In this document: positions 34,928 through 45,000 of the stretch, piece after piece
How the letters are laid out: each line of letters begins with the position of its first letter
How positions within the stretch are numbered: the stretch's first letter is position 1
From: Aldehydirespirator sp965248735
Lineage (GTDB): Bacteria; Actinomycetota; Acidimicrobiia; Acidimicrobiales; Aldehydirespiratoraceae
Assembly (NCBI GenBank): GCA_965248735.1
Contig: OZ252146.1
Coordinates: forward strand, 4,128,701-4,192,700
DNA length: 64,000 bases
Reading direction: 5' to 3'
Notes under the pieces: model-generated
Database searches by the model: none
Seen by the model: the letters and a program-made list of their open reading frames with translations, nothing else
What the model was told of the DNA's origin: nothing
Translations under genes and position numbers: made by a program

Positions 34928-35338
34928 CTACTGCGGAATGTCGATGCTCCGGGGCAGGATGAACTCGTACCGGCTATCAGGGCCGAACAGCACAAACTCC
35001 CCGAGTCTCAGTACATCTAGCCCGATCAGGATCTCTGCTCCCAAGCCCTGCGGAACAGCCTGAGCACGGACTGATATCGGATCCGGCGGTCGATCCTGCC
35101 GCCAGTCAAGCTGCAACGAGAGGTAGTGCACGGCGCTCCTGCTCTCACCCGACGCCGCGTGCAGTGTCGTATACGCCACCGGCTCAAGCAGCATCGCTCG
35201 GGCGGTTCTCTCGCTGATGCAAGTCCGCATGGCGGCCGAGTCGATGATGCCCCGAACGCGCTGCGGGGACGGCACCATACGTCCCTGCAGACGGTACCGC
35301 TCTACCTCATCCGGGTGAAGGCGTACCTCCACGTCCAT
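34928..35338 (-). CDS. Small retropepsin-like protein (unverified)
   Basis: 136 residues from the ATG at 35338; a longer frame to 35446 would need a TTG start and overlap the upstream gene. The pattern GIIDSAAMRTCISERTARAM followed ~60 residues later by LIGLDVLRLG resembles bacterial retropepsin-like aspartic proteases, in which D-T/S-G is followed by a hydrophobic-Gly segment. Here the motif is D-S-A, so catalysis is doubtful. It follows the small gene at 35388-35663 on the same strand, and the two probably form a pair. Confidence 0.6.
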   Translation of the reverse strand: MDVEVRLHPDEVERYRLQGRMVPSPQRVRGIIDSAAMRTCISERTARAMLLEPVAYTTLHAASGESRSAVHYLSLQLDWRQDRPPDPISVRAQAVPQGLGAEILIGLDVLRLGEFVLFGPDSRYEFILPRSIDIPQ

Positions 35339-35387
35339 GACCGCACCCCGGGATTCGATGCGTCCGATGATTCGAGAGTAGCCAGTT

Positions 35388-35663
35388 TCATAGGAGATAA
35401 CTGGATAGTACTGCCTGCCCGATGGTGACCACGCGATCCTTCTCAAGGACCTCCTTGATCAGGAAGCGTCTGCCGATCCTGCTCCCGAAACCGGCGGAGC
35501 AGGCCTGGTGCTCATCGTCGAAGCAGCCGACGAACTCGGCACGGCGGCGCTTGTCGCGGGGCTGCACGAACACCGCCCAGCGTCCCTCATCCGTCACGAG
35601 CAAATCGGCGCGGCGTTTCGAAAAGGCTGCCTCCAGCTTGTCAAGGACGGGATCGGGAGCCAT
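35388..35663 (-). CDS. Hypothetical protein, 91 aa
   Basis: Starts with ATG at 35663. Lysine/arginine-rich N-terminal half (VLDKLEAAFSKRRADLLVTD) with VFVQPRDKRRRAEFVGCFDD and a C-terminal VLEKDRVVTIGQAVLSSYLL. I do not recognise a family. It lies 49 bases upstream of the retropepsin-like gene and both are lower in GC than the surrounding catabolic genes, suggesting a small acquired two-gene unit. Confidence 0.55.
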   Translation of the reverse strand: MAPDPVLDKLEAAFSKRRADLLVTDEGRWAVFVQPRDKRRRAEFVGCFDDEHQACSAGFGSRIGRRFLIKEVLEKDRVVTIGQAVLSSYLL

Positions 35664-35725
35664 GCCGCATTATGGCACGGTTTACGAGACTGAGTGGTGG
35701 ATTATTTCAATAACTTTCGATATGT

Positions 35726-37210
35726 CTAGGACAGCCAATTGATGGCTTGGATCTCGGTGTAGGCCTCCACGCCCCACTTGCCCCGGTCGCGGCCGATGCC
35801 CGACATCTTGAAGCCTCCGAAGGGGGCGTACATGTGGGGCTGCACCGTGTTGAGGGCCACATTGCCGGACTCCAGGCGGCAGCCGATCTCATAGGCCCGC
35901 TTGGCGTCGCCTGCGTAGACGTAGGAGAACAGCCCGAAGGACGAGTCGTTGGCCAACGCCACCGCCTCGTCGTCTCCGTCGTGGGGCATCACCACCACTA
36001 CCGGCCCGAACGCCTCGTCGCGGACCACGGCCATGTCGGGGGTCACGTCCACCAGCAGCGTGGGCGCCACGAAGTAGCCGGGCAGGTCGGGGCGCTCGCC
36101 GCCGCACACGGCCGTGGCCCCGACGTCGACCCCGCCGGCGATGAAGTCCTCAACCCGGTCGCGGTGGGTCTCGGTGATCACCGGGCCGACGATGGTGCCC
36201 TCCTCGCGGCCGTCGCCCACCTTCATGAACCCAGCGAACGTCTTGAGGGTGTTCACCGTCTGCTCGTAGAGGCTCCGGTGGCAGATCACCCGGGTGGGGG
36301 CGGTGCAGATCTGGCCCGAGTGGAGCCCCCAGGTGGTGGCGATGCCCATGCAGGCCGCGTTCACGTCGGCGTCCTCGGTCATCACCAGCGCGCCCTTGCC
36401 GCCAAGCTCCATCAGCACCCGCTTCATGGTGGCCGCCCCGTCGGCGTAGATGCGCGCCCCCACCTCGGTGGAACCGGTGAACGACACCATGTTCACGTCG
36501 GTGGAGGCCACTAGGGCGGCAGGCGCATCCGGCCCGGAGCCGGTGACGATGTTGACCACGCCGTCGCCGAGACCGGCCTCGGCCACCGCCTCCCCGAGCA
36601 GCAGCACGCCCAGCGGGTCCTGGGGGGCGGGCTTGATCACCACCGTGTTGCCCGCAGCCAGCGCCGGAGCGATCTTGCCGGCCACGTTCACCAGCGGCAT
36701 GTTGTAGGGGGTGATGCAGGCCACCACCCCAACCGGATGGCGTCGCACCGTGGCCGCCAGCAGTCCGGCTGGCCCCAGTGCCCCCTTCTCCGCCGGCATG
36801 GGCGTCACGTTCTCGTCGAGGTTGAACGGGCGGGAGTAGTAGCGGAACCGTTCGATCATGGGCCCGCCGACCTGCAGGCTCGTGGCGATGGAGGTGACCG
36901 AGCCGGTCTCGGCCTGCACCAGCCGGAGCCACGAGGGGGCCATCCGCTCGATCACATCGGCTAGGCGGGCAAGGCGGCTGCCCCGCTCCTCAGGACTCAG
37001 AGCCCGCCACCTCGCCCGAGCGTCGCGAGCCGCCCTGGCTGCGTCGGCAGCCTGGCCCGCGGTTGCTTCGGGAGCATGGCCCACCACGGTGCCGTCGTTG
37101 GGGTCGATGATGGGATAGGTCCCCGCGCCGGGATCCACCCACTCCCCGCCGATCAAGAGCTTCCAGGCCCGGTCGGTGTCAATCCGGGAGTCGTCGCTAC
37201 TGTGGTGCAC
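35726..37210 (-). CDS. Aldehyde dehydrogenase family protein
   Basis: 494 residues from a GTG at 37210. NAD(P) aldehyde dehydrogenase: ITPYNMPLVNVAGKIAPALAAGNTVVIKP (quoted in part: VNVAGKIAPALAAGN), glycine motif SFTGSTEVG, catalytic Glu in LMELGGKGALVM and catalytic Cys in SGQICTAPTRV. Oxidises an aldehyde to the acid; the specific substrate is unknown. Divergent from the thiolase gene across a 66-base gap that must hold both promoters. Confidence 0.93.
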   Translation of the reverse strand: MHHSSDDSRIDTDRAWKLLIGGEWVDPGAGTYPIIDPNDGTVVGHAPEATAGQAADAARAARDARARWRALSPEERGSRLARLADVIERMAPSWLRLVQAETGSVTSIATSLQVGGPMIERFRYYSRPFNLDENVTPMPAEKGALGPAGLLAATVRRHPVGVVACITPYNMPLVNVAGKIAPALAAGNTVVIKPAPQDPLGVLLLGEAVAEAGLGDGVVNIVTGSGPDAPAALVASTDVNMVSFTGSTEVGARIYADGAATMKRVLMELGGKGALVMTEDADVNAACMGIATTWGLHSGQICTAPTRVICHRSLYEQTVNTLKTFAGFMKVGDGREEGTIVGPVITETHRDRVEDFIAGGVDVGATAVCGGERPDLPGYFVAPTLLVDVTPDMAVVRDEAFGPVVVVMPHDGDDEAVALANDSSFGLFSYVYAGDAKRAYEIGCRLESGNVALNTVQPHMYAPFGGFKMSGIGRDRGKWGVEAYTEIQAINWLS

Positions 37211-37276
37211 CGCGCGAGCCTATGCAGGCTGCATCGAACCAGTGAAACCCCACCATCCAACCCGCAAGGAGCCGTC

Positions 37277-38479
37277 ATGGTTGAAGCCGTCATCGTCGCC
37301 ACCGCCCGCACGCCCGTCGGCCGGGCCAACAAGGGATCGCTCGCCGAGGTGCGGCCCGACGACATGTCGGCATTCATCATCGGCGACGTGCTGTCCAAGG
37401 TCCCCGGACTCGACCCCGCCGATATCGAGGACGTGATGTGGGGCATCGGCCAGCCCGGCGGCGAGGGCGGCTACAACATCGCCCGGGTGGCCTCGATCCT
37501 GTCCGGGGTCAACGCTCCCGGTGTGACCGTCAACCGCTACTGCTCGTCGTCTCTGCAGACCGTGCGGATGGCCGCCCACGCCATCAAGGCCGGCGAGGGC
37601 GACTGCTTCGTGGCGGGAGGCGTAGAGACCGTTTCCCGCTACATCAGCGGCGCCGCCGACAGCGGCCCCCACAACGACCAGTTCGCGGGCGCCGAGGGCC
37701 GCAGCGCGGAGCGCACCGCCGAGGGCTCCGAGGCTTGGGCCCCGCCGCAGGGCCTGCCCGACATCTACATCGCCATGGGCCAGACCGCGGAGAACGTGGC
37801 CCAGCTCAAGGGCGTGTCCCGCCAGGCCCAGGACGAGTGGGGCGTGCTGTCCCAGAACCGGGCCGAGGCGGCCCGCAACCGGGGCTTCTTCGAGCGCGAG
37901 ATCACCCCCTACCCGCTGGACGACGGCTCCGAGGTGCGCCACGACGACGGCATCCGCGAGGGCACCACCCTGGAGGGCGTGTCCCAGCTGCGCCCGGTGT
38001 TCCGCTCCGACGGCACCGTCACCGCCGGCAACTGCTGCCCCCTCAACGACGGCGCAGCCGCGGTGGTGGTGATGTCCGACGCCAAGGCGGCCGCGGTGGG
38101 TGCGACCCCGCTGGCCCGCATCGTGGCCACCGGCGTGTCCGCGCTCAATCCCGAGATCATGGGTCTCGGCCCCGTCGACGCCTGCCGCCAGGCCCTGGGC
38201 CGGGCCGGCCTGACCATCGACGACATCGACCATGTGGAGATCAACGAGGCCTTCGCGGCCCAGGTGCTGCCGTCGGCCGACGACCTGGGCATCGGCTACG
38301 ACAAGCTCAACCCCAACGGCGGGTCGATCGCTCTGGGCCATCCCTTCGGCATGACCGGGTCGCGCATCATGTGCACCCTGCTCAACGGCCTCGAGGACGC
38401 CGACAAGACCATCGGATTGGAGTCGATGTGCGTGGGCGGCGGCCAGGGCATGGCCATGATCGTCGAGCGCCTCAGCTGA
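37277..38479 (+). CDS. Thiolase family acetyl-CoA C-acyltransferase
   Basis: 400 residues. The acylated cysteine is in NRYCSSSLQTVRMAA near residue 89, the catalytic His in ALGHPFGMTGSRI, and the second cysteine in SMCVGGGQGMAM. Cleaves 3-ketoacyl-CoA with CoA, or condenses two acyl-CoAs. ATG at 37277 has AAGGAG upstream. The last 154 bases recur almost unchanged at 58910-59063, where they are fused to an ilvB fragment. Confidence 0.94.
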   Translation: MVEAVIVATARTPVGRANKGSLAEVRPDDMSAFIIGDVLSKVPGLDPADIEDVMWGIGQPGGEGGYNIARVASILSGVNAPGVTVNRYCSSSLQTVRMAAHAIKAGEGDCFVAGGVETVSRYISGAADSGPHNDQFAGAEGRSAERTAEGSEAWAPPQGLPDIYIAMGQTAENVAQLKGVSRQAQDEWGVLSQNRAEAARNRGFFEREITPYPLDDGSEVRHDDGIREGTTLEGVSQLRPVFRSDGTVTAGNCCPLNDGAAAVVVMSDAKAAAVGATPLARIVATGVSALNPEIMGLGPVDACRQALGRAGLTIDDIDHVEINEAFAAQVLPSADDLGIGYDKLNPNGGSIALGHPFGMTGSRIMCTLLNGLEDADKTIGLESMCVGGGQGMAMIVERLS

Positions 38480-38681
38480 CAGCGGGACACCCCTGCGGCC
38501 GCGCTGAGGTGCCTTGGCACCGTCAACCTCGACCGTCACCGGTGGCGGAGGATGAGTACCCTCGGCGTGCTGTGATCGAGCCTTCCATGACAGCGGAGTC
38601 CGCCCCGACTGGCGGGCAACTCCACCGGGCCGTCCCTCAATTGGCCTGCCGTGTGGACGCGGCGACCTCGGCAGGGGTGGT

Positions 38682-40700
38682 ATGAGCGGCGCGGCGATCA
38701 AGAACCACGCCGGGTTCATCTGGTCGGTGGCGGACCTGCTGCGGGGCGTGTACAAGCAGTCCGAGTACGGCCGGGTGATCCTGCCGTTGACAGTGCTGCG
38801 CCGGCTGGACTGCGTGCTGGAGCCGACCAAGGCCGAGGTGCTGGAGACCATGGCGGACCTGCCCGAGACGCTGCGCAACCGCGAGCCGCTGCTGCAGCAG
38901 GTGGCCGGGCAGCCGTTCGTGAACATGTCCCGGCATACGTTCCACACGCTGCTGGGCGATCCCAACAACGTGGCCGGGAACCTGCGCAACTACATCGCTG
39001 GGTTCTCGGAGTCGGCGCGCGACATCGTGGACAAGTTCAACTTCGACGTGCAGATCGACCGTCTCGACGACCACAACCTGCTGTATCTGGTGGTGTCGAA
39101 GTTCGCGGAGATCGACTTGAGCCCCGCCGCGGTGTCAAACCTGGAGATGGGGTACCTGTACGAGGAGCTGATCCGGAAGTTCTCGGAGCTGTCCAATGAG
39201 ACCGCGGGCGAGCATTTCACGCCCCGCGAGGTGATCCGGCTGATGGTGAATCTGCTGTTCGCGGACGATGACGAGTTGCTGACTCGGCCGGGCGTGCTGA
39301 AGACGCTGCTGGATCCGGCGTGCGGCACCGGCGGGATGCTGTCGGTGGCCGAGGACTACCTGCGCGAGCTCAACCCGCAGGCCCGGCTGCTGGTGTTCGG
39401 CCAGGAGGTGAACGCCGAGACGTACGCCACCTGCCGCGCCGACATGCTGATCAAGGGCGCCGACGCCGACAACATCGGCTTCGGCAACAGCTTCGACGAC
39501 GACCGCCACGAGGGCCGGCGCTTCGACTACCTGCTGGCCAACCCGCCGTTCGGGGTGGAGTGGAAGATGGTGGCCGACACGATCCGCGACGAGCACGCCG
39601 CCCAGGGCTTCGCGGGCCGTTTCGGGGCGGGGCTGCCCCGCATCAACGACGGCAGCTTCCTGTTCCTGCAGCACATGATCTCCAAGATGAGGCGCCCCGA
39701 GGAGGGCGGCGCCCGGCTGGCGATCGTGTTCAACGGATCGCCGCTGTTCACCGGCGCGGCCGGCTCGGGCGAGTCGGAGATCCGCCGCTGGATCATCGAG
39801 AGCGACATGCTCGAAGCGGTCGTCGCCCTGCCCGACCAGCTGTTCTACAACACCGGCATCTCCACCTACTTCTGGGTGGTCACCAACCGCAAGGCGCCCC
39901 GCCGCCGGGGCAGGGTGCAGCTCATCGACGCCCGCGACAGCTTCACCAAGATGCGCAAGAGCCTCGGCCAGAAGCGCAAAGAGATCTCCACCGAGCAGAT
40001 TGACGACATCACCCGCCTCTACGGCGCCTTCGAGGAGAGCCCCCGGGTCAAGATCTTCCCCAACGAGTCGTTCGGGTTCCTGCGCATCACCGTGGAGAGG
40101 CCCCTGCAACTGCGCTGGGAGATCACCGACGACACCCTCGCCGCCGTCGAGGCCGACAAGAAGGTCGCCAAGCTCGATCATCCGCAGCGCGACGCCCTGC
40201 TCGAAGCACTGGGACGTTGCCGAGGCAGCCAGTACGCCACCGACAAGTCAGCCAAGGCAGCAGTGCAGGAAGCACTCACCTCGACCGACGCCGACACACC
40301 CGCGGCCCTCATCAAAGCCGTGACCGACGCCCTAGCCGTGCGAGACCCAGAGGCCCCCGTCATCACCGACCGGGCCGGCAACCCCAAACCCGACCCCGAC
40401 CTCCGCGACAACGAGAACGTCCCGCTGCCCCAAATGAGCGTCGCCTACGAGCCCGACCCCACCGCCCGCCTCGAAACCATCGAGTACCGCACAGCCGTCG
40501 ACGACTACGTCGAGACCGAAGTACACCCCTACGTCCCCGACGCCTGGCCCGACCCCGACAAGACCAAGATCGGCTACGAGATCCCCCTAACCCGCCACTT
40601 CTACACCTACACCCCACCCCGCCCCCTCCACGAAATCGACGCCGAAATCAAGGCGCTAGAGACCGAGATACAAGAACTCTTGGAACAGTTAACTCAATGA
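38682..40700 (+). CDS. hsdM: Type I restriction-modification system methyltransferase subunit
   Basis: 672 residues. N-terminal HsdM helical domain (FIWSVADLLRGVYKQSEYGR), then the adenine-N6 methylase core: SAM motif DPACGTGGML near residue 211 and catalytic NPPFGVEW near 287. Methylates the host recognition site and forms the M2S core with HsdS. The hsdS start overlaps its stop (ATGA). hsdR is not next but about 12 kb downstream at 54225. Confidence 0.95.
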   Translation: MSGAAIKNHAGFIWSVADLLRGVYKQSEYGRVILPLTVLRRLDCVLEPTKAEVLETMADLPETLRNREPLLQQVAGQPFVNMSRHTFHTLLGDPNNVAGNLRNYIAGFSESARDIVDKFNFDVQIDRLDDHNLLYLVVSKFAEIDLSPAAVSNLEMGYLYEELIRKFSELSNETAGEHFTPREVIRLMVNLLFADDDELLTRPGVLKTLLDPACGTGGMLSVAEDYLRELNPQARLLVFGQEVNAETYATCRADMLIKGADADNIGFGNSFDDDRHEGRRFDYLLANPPFGVEWKMVADTIRDEHAAQGFAGRFGAGLPRINDGSFLFLQHMISKMRRPEEGGARLAIVFNGSPLFTGAAGSGESEIRRWIIESDMLEAVVALPDQLFYNTGISTYFWVVTNRKAPRRRGRVQLIDARDSFTKMRKSLGQKRKEISTEQIDDITRLYGAFEESPRVKIFPNESFGFLRITVERPLQLRWEITDDTLAAVEADKKVAKLDHPQRDALLEALGRCRGSQYATDKSAKAAVQEALTSTDADTPAALIKAVTDALAVRDPEAPVITDRAGNPKPDPDLRDNENVPLPQMSVAYEPDPTARLETIEYRTAVDDYVETEVHPYVPDAWPDPDKTKIGYEIPLTRHFYTYTPPRPLHEIDAEIKALETEIQELLEQLTQ

Positions 40701-41953
40701 GCGCTTGGAGATGGACGCGCCTAAAGCACCTGGCATCGGGAGCCATCAGAAATGGCGTCGGTGAACCGGGAGCCTTCGACAACCCTGAATGGCCTAGATA
40801 CGTTCGAACGACTGATATTGCTGGACCACGCCAACTCAGGGAGGATACATTTGCTTCACTTCCTCCCAACATTGCAGCTAGGGCTGATCTTCAGCGTGGA
40901 GATCTTGTTATGACCGCAGCCGGAGCGACAATCGGTAAGTCGCTGCTCTACGATTCGGAAGCGCCTGCCTGTTATGCTGGCTATCTCGTACGATTCCGGC
41001 CCCGCGCCGATGTTGATATTCGGTTTGTCTCCTACTGGACCGAGTCAAGGCCGTATTGGGAGCAACTCGACGCTGGGCGAGTCGTTTCAACCATAGAGAA
41101 CTTCAACGCATCAAAGTACCGCAATCTGAGGATTCGTGTTCCAGCTACTAACGAACAGCGTGCGATAGCTGACTATCTAGATGCCGAAACCGCTCGCATC
41201 GACGCCCTCATCTCTAAGAAACGCAGAATGCTTGAACTCTTGGCAGAACGCCGTCGTGCCTTCGCTATCGCCTTCACCACTGGGGAAGGATGCGGGGATG
41301 ACTGGACTCCTGGCCCATATTGGCTTAGCCCTGTCCCTCGAACCTGGCAGCCATATAAGATTGCTTGGCATAAACGAACGGCGAGTGGGACCACGCCTGA
41401 CAGTGGTAACTCGTCGTACTATGACGACACTATGGGAGTTCCTTGGGTTACAACATCTGAATTACGTGAAACAACGATTCGTGACGCTGCTCGTCGAGTC
41501 ACGAGCGCTGCCCTCCAGCGATACTCCGCGCTCAAGGTACTACCTGTTGGGGCAGTACTGATTGCGATGTATGGCGCGACAGTGGGTCGCTTAGGAGTAC
41601 TGGGGACATCAGCAACGACGAACCAAGCGTGTTGCGCAGTGTATGACGCTGGCGCCCTTGATCAGCGTTTCCTCTATTGGTGGTTCTGGGCAAACAGAGA
41701 GCATCTCATCTCGATGGCATACGGCGCTGGTCAACCGAATATCAGCCAAGATCTGATTCGTAGCCTACGCATTCCGGCTCCCGAAATAGGGGAGCAGCGA
41801 GAAATCGCGGATCGTATCGAACACGAGGCAGCTCGGATTGAGCGAATTGCGTCTAAGTTGACCCGTCTTATCGACCTCCTCACCGAGCGGCGACAAACGT
41901 TGATTACGGCTGTCTTGACCAGCGAGATGGCGGTGCCTGGGGTGACAGCCTGA
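40697..41953 (+). CDS. hsdS: Type I restriction-modification system specificity subunit
   Basis: 418 residues with two target-recognition domains, each followed by a conserved helix. The first half ends ATNEQRAIADYLDAETARIDALISKKRRMLELLAER (shown by ADYLDAETARIDALI), the second ends EQREIADRIEHEAARIERI. It chooses the bipartite DNA site for both modification and cleavage. GC content is visibly lower than in hsdM, typical of exchanged recognition domains. Start ATG overlaps the hsdM stop. Confidence 0.93.
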   Translation: MSAWRWTRLKHLASGAIRNGVGEPGAFDNPEWPRYVRTTDIAGPRQLREDTFASLPPNIAARADLQRGDLVMTAAGATIGKSLLYDSEAPACYAGYLVRFRPRADVDIRFVSYWTESRPYWEQLDAGRVVSTIENFNASKYRNLRIRVPATNEQRAIADYLDAETARIDALISKKRRMLELLAERRRAFAIAFTTGEGCGDDWTPGPYWLSPVPRTWQPYKIAWHKRTASGTTPDSGNSSYYDDTMGVPWVTTSELRETTIRDAARRVTSAALQRYSALKVLPVGAVLIAMYGATVGRLGVLGTSATTNQACCAVYDAGALDQRFLYWWFWANREHLISMAYGAGQPNISQDLIRSLRIPAPEIGEQREIADRIEHEAARIERIASKLTRLIDLLTERRQTLITAVLTSEMAVPGVTA

Positions 41954-41962
41954 ACATTCTCT

Positions 41963-41988
41963 CCGAGGCGATGTTCGAGGCGCATATT
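41963..41988 (+). repeat. Left border direct repeat: remnant of an hsdR 5' end
   Basis: CCGAGGCG-AT-GTTCGAGGCGCATATT, 24 of 26 bases identical to 54238-54263 inside the start of hsdR. It would encode SEAMFEAHI against TEAAFEAHI in HsdR. It begins 9 bases after the hsdS stop, where hsdR would be expected in an ordinary hsdMSR operon. Confidence 0.65.
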
Positions 41989-42086
41989 GCCGTTACGATG
42001 GCCCGCAGGCCCAAGCCAGTATTTTCGAATTAGTCCCTTGCGGACTTCCACAGATCCTCGTTGAGGCCTTCCACAAGCGGGTGCCC

Positions 42087-45000
42087 CTATTCTGATTCTG
42101 CTTCTAAGTCGACAAGTTCGATGAGTTGTTCAACTTCGCAGAGGTGAGTCCCGGCATCCCACTCCGATGCGAGGCACTGCGCCACCGATATCCATGCTGA
42201 TTCGTTGGTGTCTTCTCCAGTCAGGAGTGGTCTGACACACTGTGCTGCGAGACTTGGTTCTGGACTTGTTACATCCAGTTCCGCCTGTACCCTGGCACAA
42301 AAGTAGCCGATGCCGCTCAGCAGTGCATCGGCTACCCGGTCGCCCGACATACTAGTGAGTTGCTCTCCCGCTGTTTCTAAATTGGAAGAGAATGCTTGGA
42401 TGGCGTCTTGGATCCTATCATGCGCTCGTTGCTCCTCAGGCAGGTCGTTCACACCCGACAGTCCTTGCAGCGCGAAGACAGCTTGGTTGAATATGCCGGT
42501 GAGTCTGCCTGCGTGTGCCTCAGGTAGTTTGTCCAACCCGCTGGGGTTAGGAGTAGGCCAAAGATCATTGATCAGGCTGAAGGCCATTCCCGGTACCGGT
42601 CGGGTGTTGCGAAGCGGCACGAATAGAAGTGTCTCGTCGGCTCTCTGGTCTTGTCGGAGAGCAACCATTAGCTTGTGGACCGCTTCATGCCACTCAACGA
42701 GCGAATCGAGCGTTACGGATACGCGGTATTCCCTTACGGCGGTCCAGCCGCGGTCGTAGTCGAATACTCTTGCCTGGAGTCCTGTGTTATAGCAGGTAGA
42801 CTGGATCTGCTTGAGGCGCTTCTGCTGTCTGCGCTCATTGGTGGCGCGGCATATTCTTGCGCCTCGTTGCAACGCGCTGGAGGGTTTACCTGATCTAGCG
42901 GCCTGCCGGATCTTGCCGATATCGGCATCGCCATTGGCTAGTTCACTGACTACATCGCGGAGGTCGTCTAGCGTGGACCTGAGTTCTTCAAGGCTGGGAG
43001 GGTAGCCGTCGAGCCCGATGAGTCGCCACTGCTCCCTGAGTGTCCCGGCGAGATTCTTGCCGATGATCGTGTCGGAGATGTACGCCGTCAGAGCCCGATA
43101 GCCATCGGGGCCTTGCAGCCGGAGGAATGCACTGTCGGTGATGTTGAGGATCGTGGCGGAGAGATTGTCCGTTAGATCTGGGGTTCGTCGCTCCAAGATG
43201 GCGGTGTCGCCGATCTGTGTCGTGAGGGCCGGTCGTAGCGCCCGTGCGCATTCGTGGAGCAATCTGCGTTGCTGGCCTAAGCCGGGACCGGGTGACGATC
43301 GCCCGGTTAGAAGCGCAGCGCCCGCACGTTGGACCAGATCGTTTGCTTGGCCAAGCAGTGGAAGTGCTTCCGTTAGCCGGACCGTGTCCGCTTCACCTAC
43401 CAGAGCGACAGCAGCCCGGACGCGCGCCTGTGCCCAGGCGACACTGGATGCTGCCGGGGCGTATTGCCGCTGGAGCCGACTAACGCCGGCGGGGTCGCCG
43501 CCTATAGCCGGTTCTAGGTTGCCCGGCCAGAGGGCCTTTATGTCGACGGAAGCGATCCGGGGAAGGCACCAGAGAAGGGTCCGCCCCAAGCTGTGGGCCT
43601 GCTCCTGCATGTCTCCCTGCACATCGTCTGAGACGTGGAGGAATCGGGCAAACCCGACCGGGCCATCCTCACCTTCCCGGATCCCTATCTGGGTAATCCA
43701 CGGGTTGCCGACACGGATGCGCTGGATCAGAGCCTGCTCCCCGCCGACGCCCTCCACGAGCGCTTGTGCCACCCGCGGATCGGCGTCGCGCGCCGCGGAC
43801 ATGCAGTCCCTGAGGTCTTCGAGCGGCGCTTCGCGCAGCGCCAACGCGAGCGGTGAGTCCTGATCGAAGGTGTTCTCTACGGCTCTCGCAAGGTCCGGGC
43901 CCGTGTTAGCGAGCGTGGCGAGCAGCAGCGTTGCTCTGCCGGTGTCACTCGCTGAGGTGAGGAGTTGGGCGATGGCCTCTCGTCCGGCAGCCTCGAGGAG
44001 TCCGTCGCGGGAGTCTCGTCCGGGAACGGCGACAAGGGCCCTATGGGCTGTCTGGAGATCATCTGTGAGGAAATCCGGAGGCTCGCCGCCTTGTACTGCC
44101 ATAGCGAACAGCGTTGGACGGTTCGTGGGTGGAACATCGTGCTGCTCGGCGACCTCGTTCCAGGCTCTTGCCAGTTCTTGGAAGTCGGCGAGGCGGAGAC
44201 CTTGAAGGCACGCAGCGACGCGTTCCAACTCCAGGTCGCCGCTGCCGGCTTGGTCGGCGACGATGCCACGAGCTTCGGGGTTGTCTTCGAGCATCGCCGC
44301 GATGAACCTGTGGAGCTGCGCTGTAGGCACGAGGGGAATCGCCTTCTGGATGGTCACGTCGATGGCAGGCGGCGGGAGCGCGTGGACCGCTTGGCAAATG
44401 GCGGTGGATCTGAGCCGGTGCAGCCCTCCCATCTGACCGTCCCGCTCAACAACGAGATGCTCAGTGTCAAGCCGGTCCAAGGCTCTTCGCAGATCGTGAT
44501 CGGACAGCCCGCAGGCCCGTGCCACATTCGCTGTTGAGACGGTGGCCGACCAGCGATCGGCCACCGAGACGAGGGCCAGGACCTTGAGCTCTTGGTCTCG
44601 GTTCTCGCGGATGCGCCGCCGGACCTGATCGTCGATCACGTCGCTGAGCCGCTTCCCTCTCGTAAGGAGGTGTGTGAACTCGAGTGTAAGTCCGCGCGAC
44701 TGTTCGAAGGCTTCACGCCAGTGGGCGACAGTGGTCGCACCGCTGCCGAAGAGTTCTCCGTGGATCGTCTCAGCGGCGCGCTCGTCTAGCTGTACGGCGA
44801 CAGTGGCACATTCCGCCAGGTCGCCGAGGGCCGCCAAATCCTCGTGTCTCGCTGTCGCCACGACGAACATGCCCGGTACGGCTGCCGCCTCGGCCCGCAG
44901 ACGTGCCCAGCCCGTGAAGTCGCCCGTGCCAGCAGAATCGACCAGGAATCCGATCGGGACGCTAGGCGAGGCACAGTAGGCGTGAGCGAGGCGGACGATG

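Noticed and set aside
37220..38989. Long minus-strand frame opposite the thiolase and hsdM start
   Set aside because: Shadow frame with Gly/His/Val/Ala bias; thiolase and HsdM motifs are clear on the plus strand.
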